From the NCBI GenBank assembly GCA_035547155.1, contig DASZVJ010000093.1, forward strand, positions 1 through 13,590: DNA of 13,590 bases, in the 5' to 3' direction. Origin of the DNA: CAZNMF01 sp035547155. GTDB lineage: Bacteria; Acidobacteriota; Vicinamibacteria; Vicinamibacterales; SCN-69-37. The position numbers were made by a program, and so were the translations under genes. Every line of letters begins with the position of its first letter. The first letter of the stretch is position 1. Of the stretch, positions 13,040 to 13,590 are shown piece by piece. The notes under the pieces are model-generated. The model did not search any database. It was given only the letters and a program-made list of their open reading frames with translations, and was not told where the DNA came from.

Positions 13040-13590
13040 ATGGATCAGGAAACGCCTCGTGTAGGTTGCATCGGCGCCGGCGTGCTCGGCTCCGCGATCA
13101 TCCGGCGGCTGGTCGATTGTGGATTCGCGCCGTCGGTGTGGAATCGCGACCGCGCGAAGCTCACGACGCTGCTGACATCGGGGGCCATCGAAGCACGCGG
13201 CCCGGCGGATCTCACTCGCGATTGTGACTTCGTGATCACCTGTGTCAGCGACGGTCCCGCGCTGGAAGCGGTCGTGTTCGGCGACGAGGGCGTGGCTGCG
13301 GGCGGATCGGCTGGCAAGGTGCTGATCGACATGTCCACGTGTGCCGTTGAGCACACGCGGGAGATGGCGGCGCGGCTGTCGGCGCGCTGTCGCATGGCGT
13401 GGCTCGATGCACCGATTTCGGGCGGTGCGCCCGCCGCGCTGCGAGGGGCCATGGCGATCATGGTCGGCGGGCAGCCAGACGTATTCGAGCGCGCGCGGCC
13501 ACTGTGGGACGCGCTCGCCGCCCGGGCGACGCTGATGGGCACGACCGGCGCCGGTCAGGCGACCAAGATGATCAACCAGGTGCTGGTATC
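13040..13590 (+). CDS. Beta-hydroxyacid dehydrogenase family protein, 3' end cut by window
   Basis: First 183 residues of an NAD(P)-dependent dehydrogenase of the 3-hydroxyisobutyrate/6-phosphogluconate family (GLYR/HIBADH type; full length usually about 290-300). The dinucleotide loop is GAGVLG at 12-17. N36-R37 after beta-2 favour NADP(H), as in glyoxylate and succinic-semialdehyde reductases. DAPISGG at 123-129 is the substrate-binding signature, and GAGQATKMINQ at 170-180 carries the catalytic Lys (K176) and N179. The start has GGGGAG (13029-13034) five bases upstream. It begins 16 bp after the ATP-grasp stop, so it may share the transcript. However, it has no AGA/AGG arginines, unlike the preceding three genes, and may belong to the native genome. 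Substrate unknown. Confidence 0.92.
   Translation, partial: MDQETPRVGCIGAGVLGSAIIRRLVDCGFAPSVWNRDRAKLTTLLTSGAIEARGPADLTRDCDFVITCVSDGPALEAVVFGDEGVAAGGSAGKVLIDMSTCAVEHTREMAARLSARCRMAWLDAPISGGAPAALRGAMAIMVGGQPDVFERARPLWDALAARATLMGTTGAGQATKMINQVLV

Overview
The window is dense, GC-rich bacterial DNA with little intergenic space. It carries twelve protein-coding genes, two of them cut by the window ends, and no rRNA, tRNA, CRISPR array, transposase or integrase that I can see. The high GC, the secreted DUF4159 protein, the DUF2630 protein and small GC-rich palindromes between genes suggest a soil Acidobacteriota-like genome, perhaps near Vicinamibacteria. That placement is inferred from gene content only.

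Bases 1-2192 (+): a CPA1-type cation/proton antiporter, missing a few N-terminal residues, overlaps by one base an RCK (TrkA-like) nucleotide-binding regulator. Together they look like a transport-plus-gating pair. Bases 2205-4208 (-): a 667-residue sensor histidine kinase with an extracytoplasmic ABC-substrate-binding-like sensor and no response regulator beside it. It is divergent from a Dps-type ferritin (4320-4913, +) across a 111-bp region, and a DUF2630 gene (4972-5217, +) follows the dps gene.

Bases 5254-8017 (-): a secreted alpha/beta hydrolase lies downstream of an unrecognised 428-residue protein. The latter begins with a TonB-like S-x3-H membrane anchor but ends in a helical domain instead of a TonB C-terminal domain. 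Then come a membrane-anchored thioredoxin-fold protein (8157-8618, +) and a convergent secreted DUF4159 protein (8622-9410, -). Three GC-rich palindromes (4932-4953, 5227-5248, 8108-8130) sit only between genes. Two are copies of one element in opposite orientation.

Bases 9582-13023 (+): a tightly coupled three-gene block of MOP-type flippase, CapA-like metallophosphoesterase and ATP-grasp ligase, joined by two ATGA start/stop overlaps. It uses AGA/AGG arginine codons 26 times in about 1150 codons, against about 2 in about 1340 codons of the other plus-strand genes, so it looks imported. Its content suggests synthesis or modification of a surface polymer containing amide bonds. From 13040 a beta-hydroxyacid dehydrogenase with native-looking codon use runs off the right edge.

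The strongest candidates for something new are the flippase/CapA/ATP-grasp cassette, the TonB-anchored unknown protein, and the palindromic intergenic repeat family.
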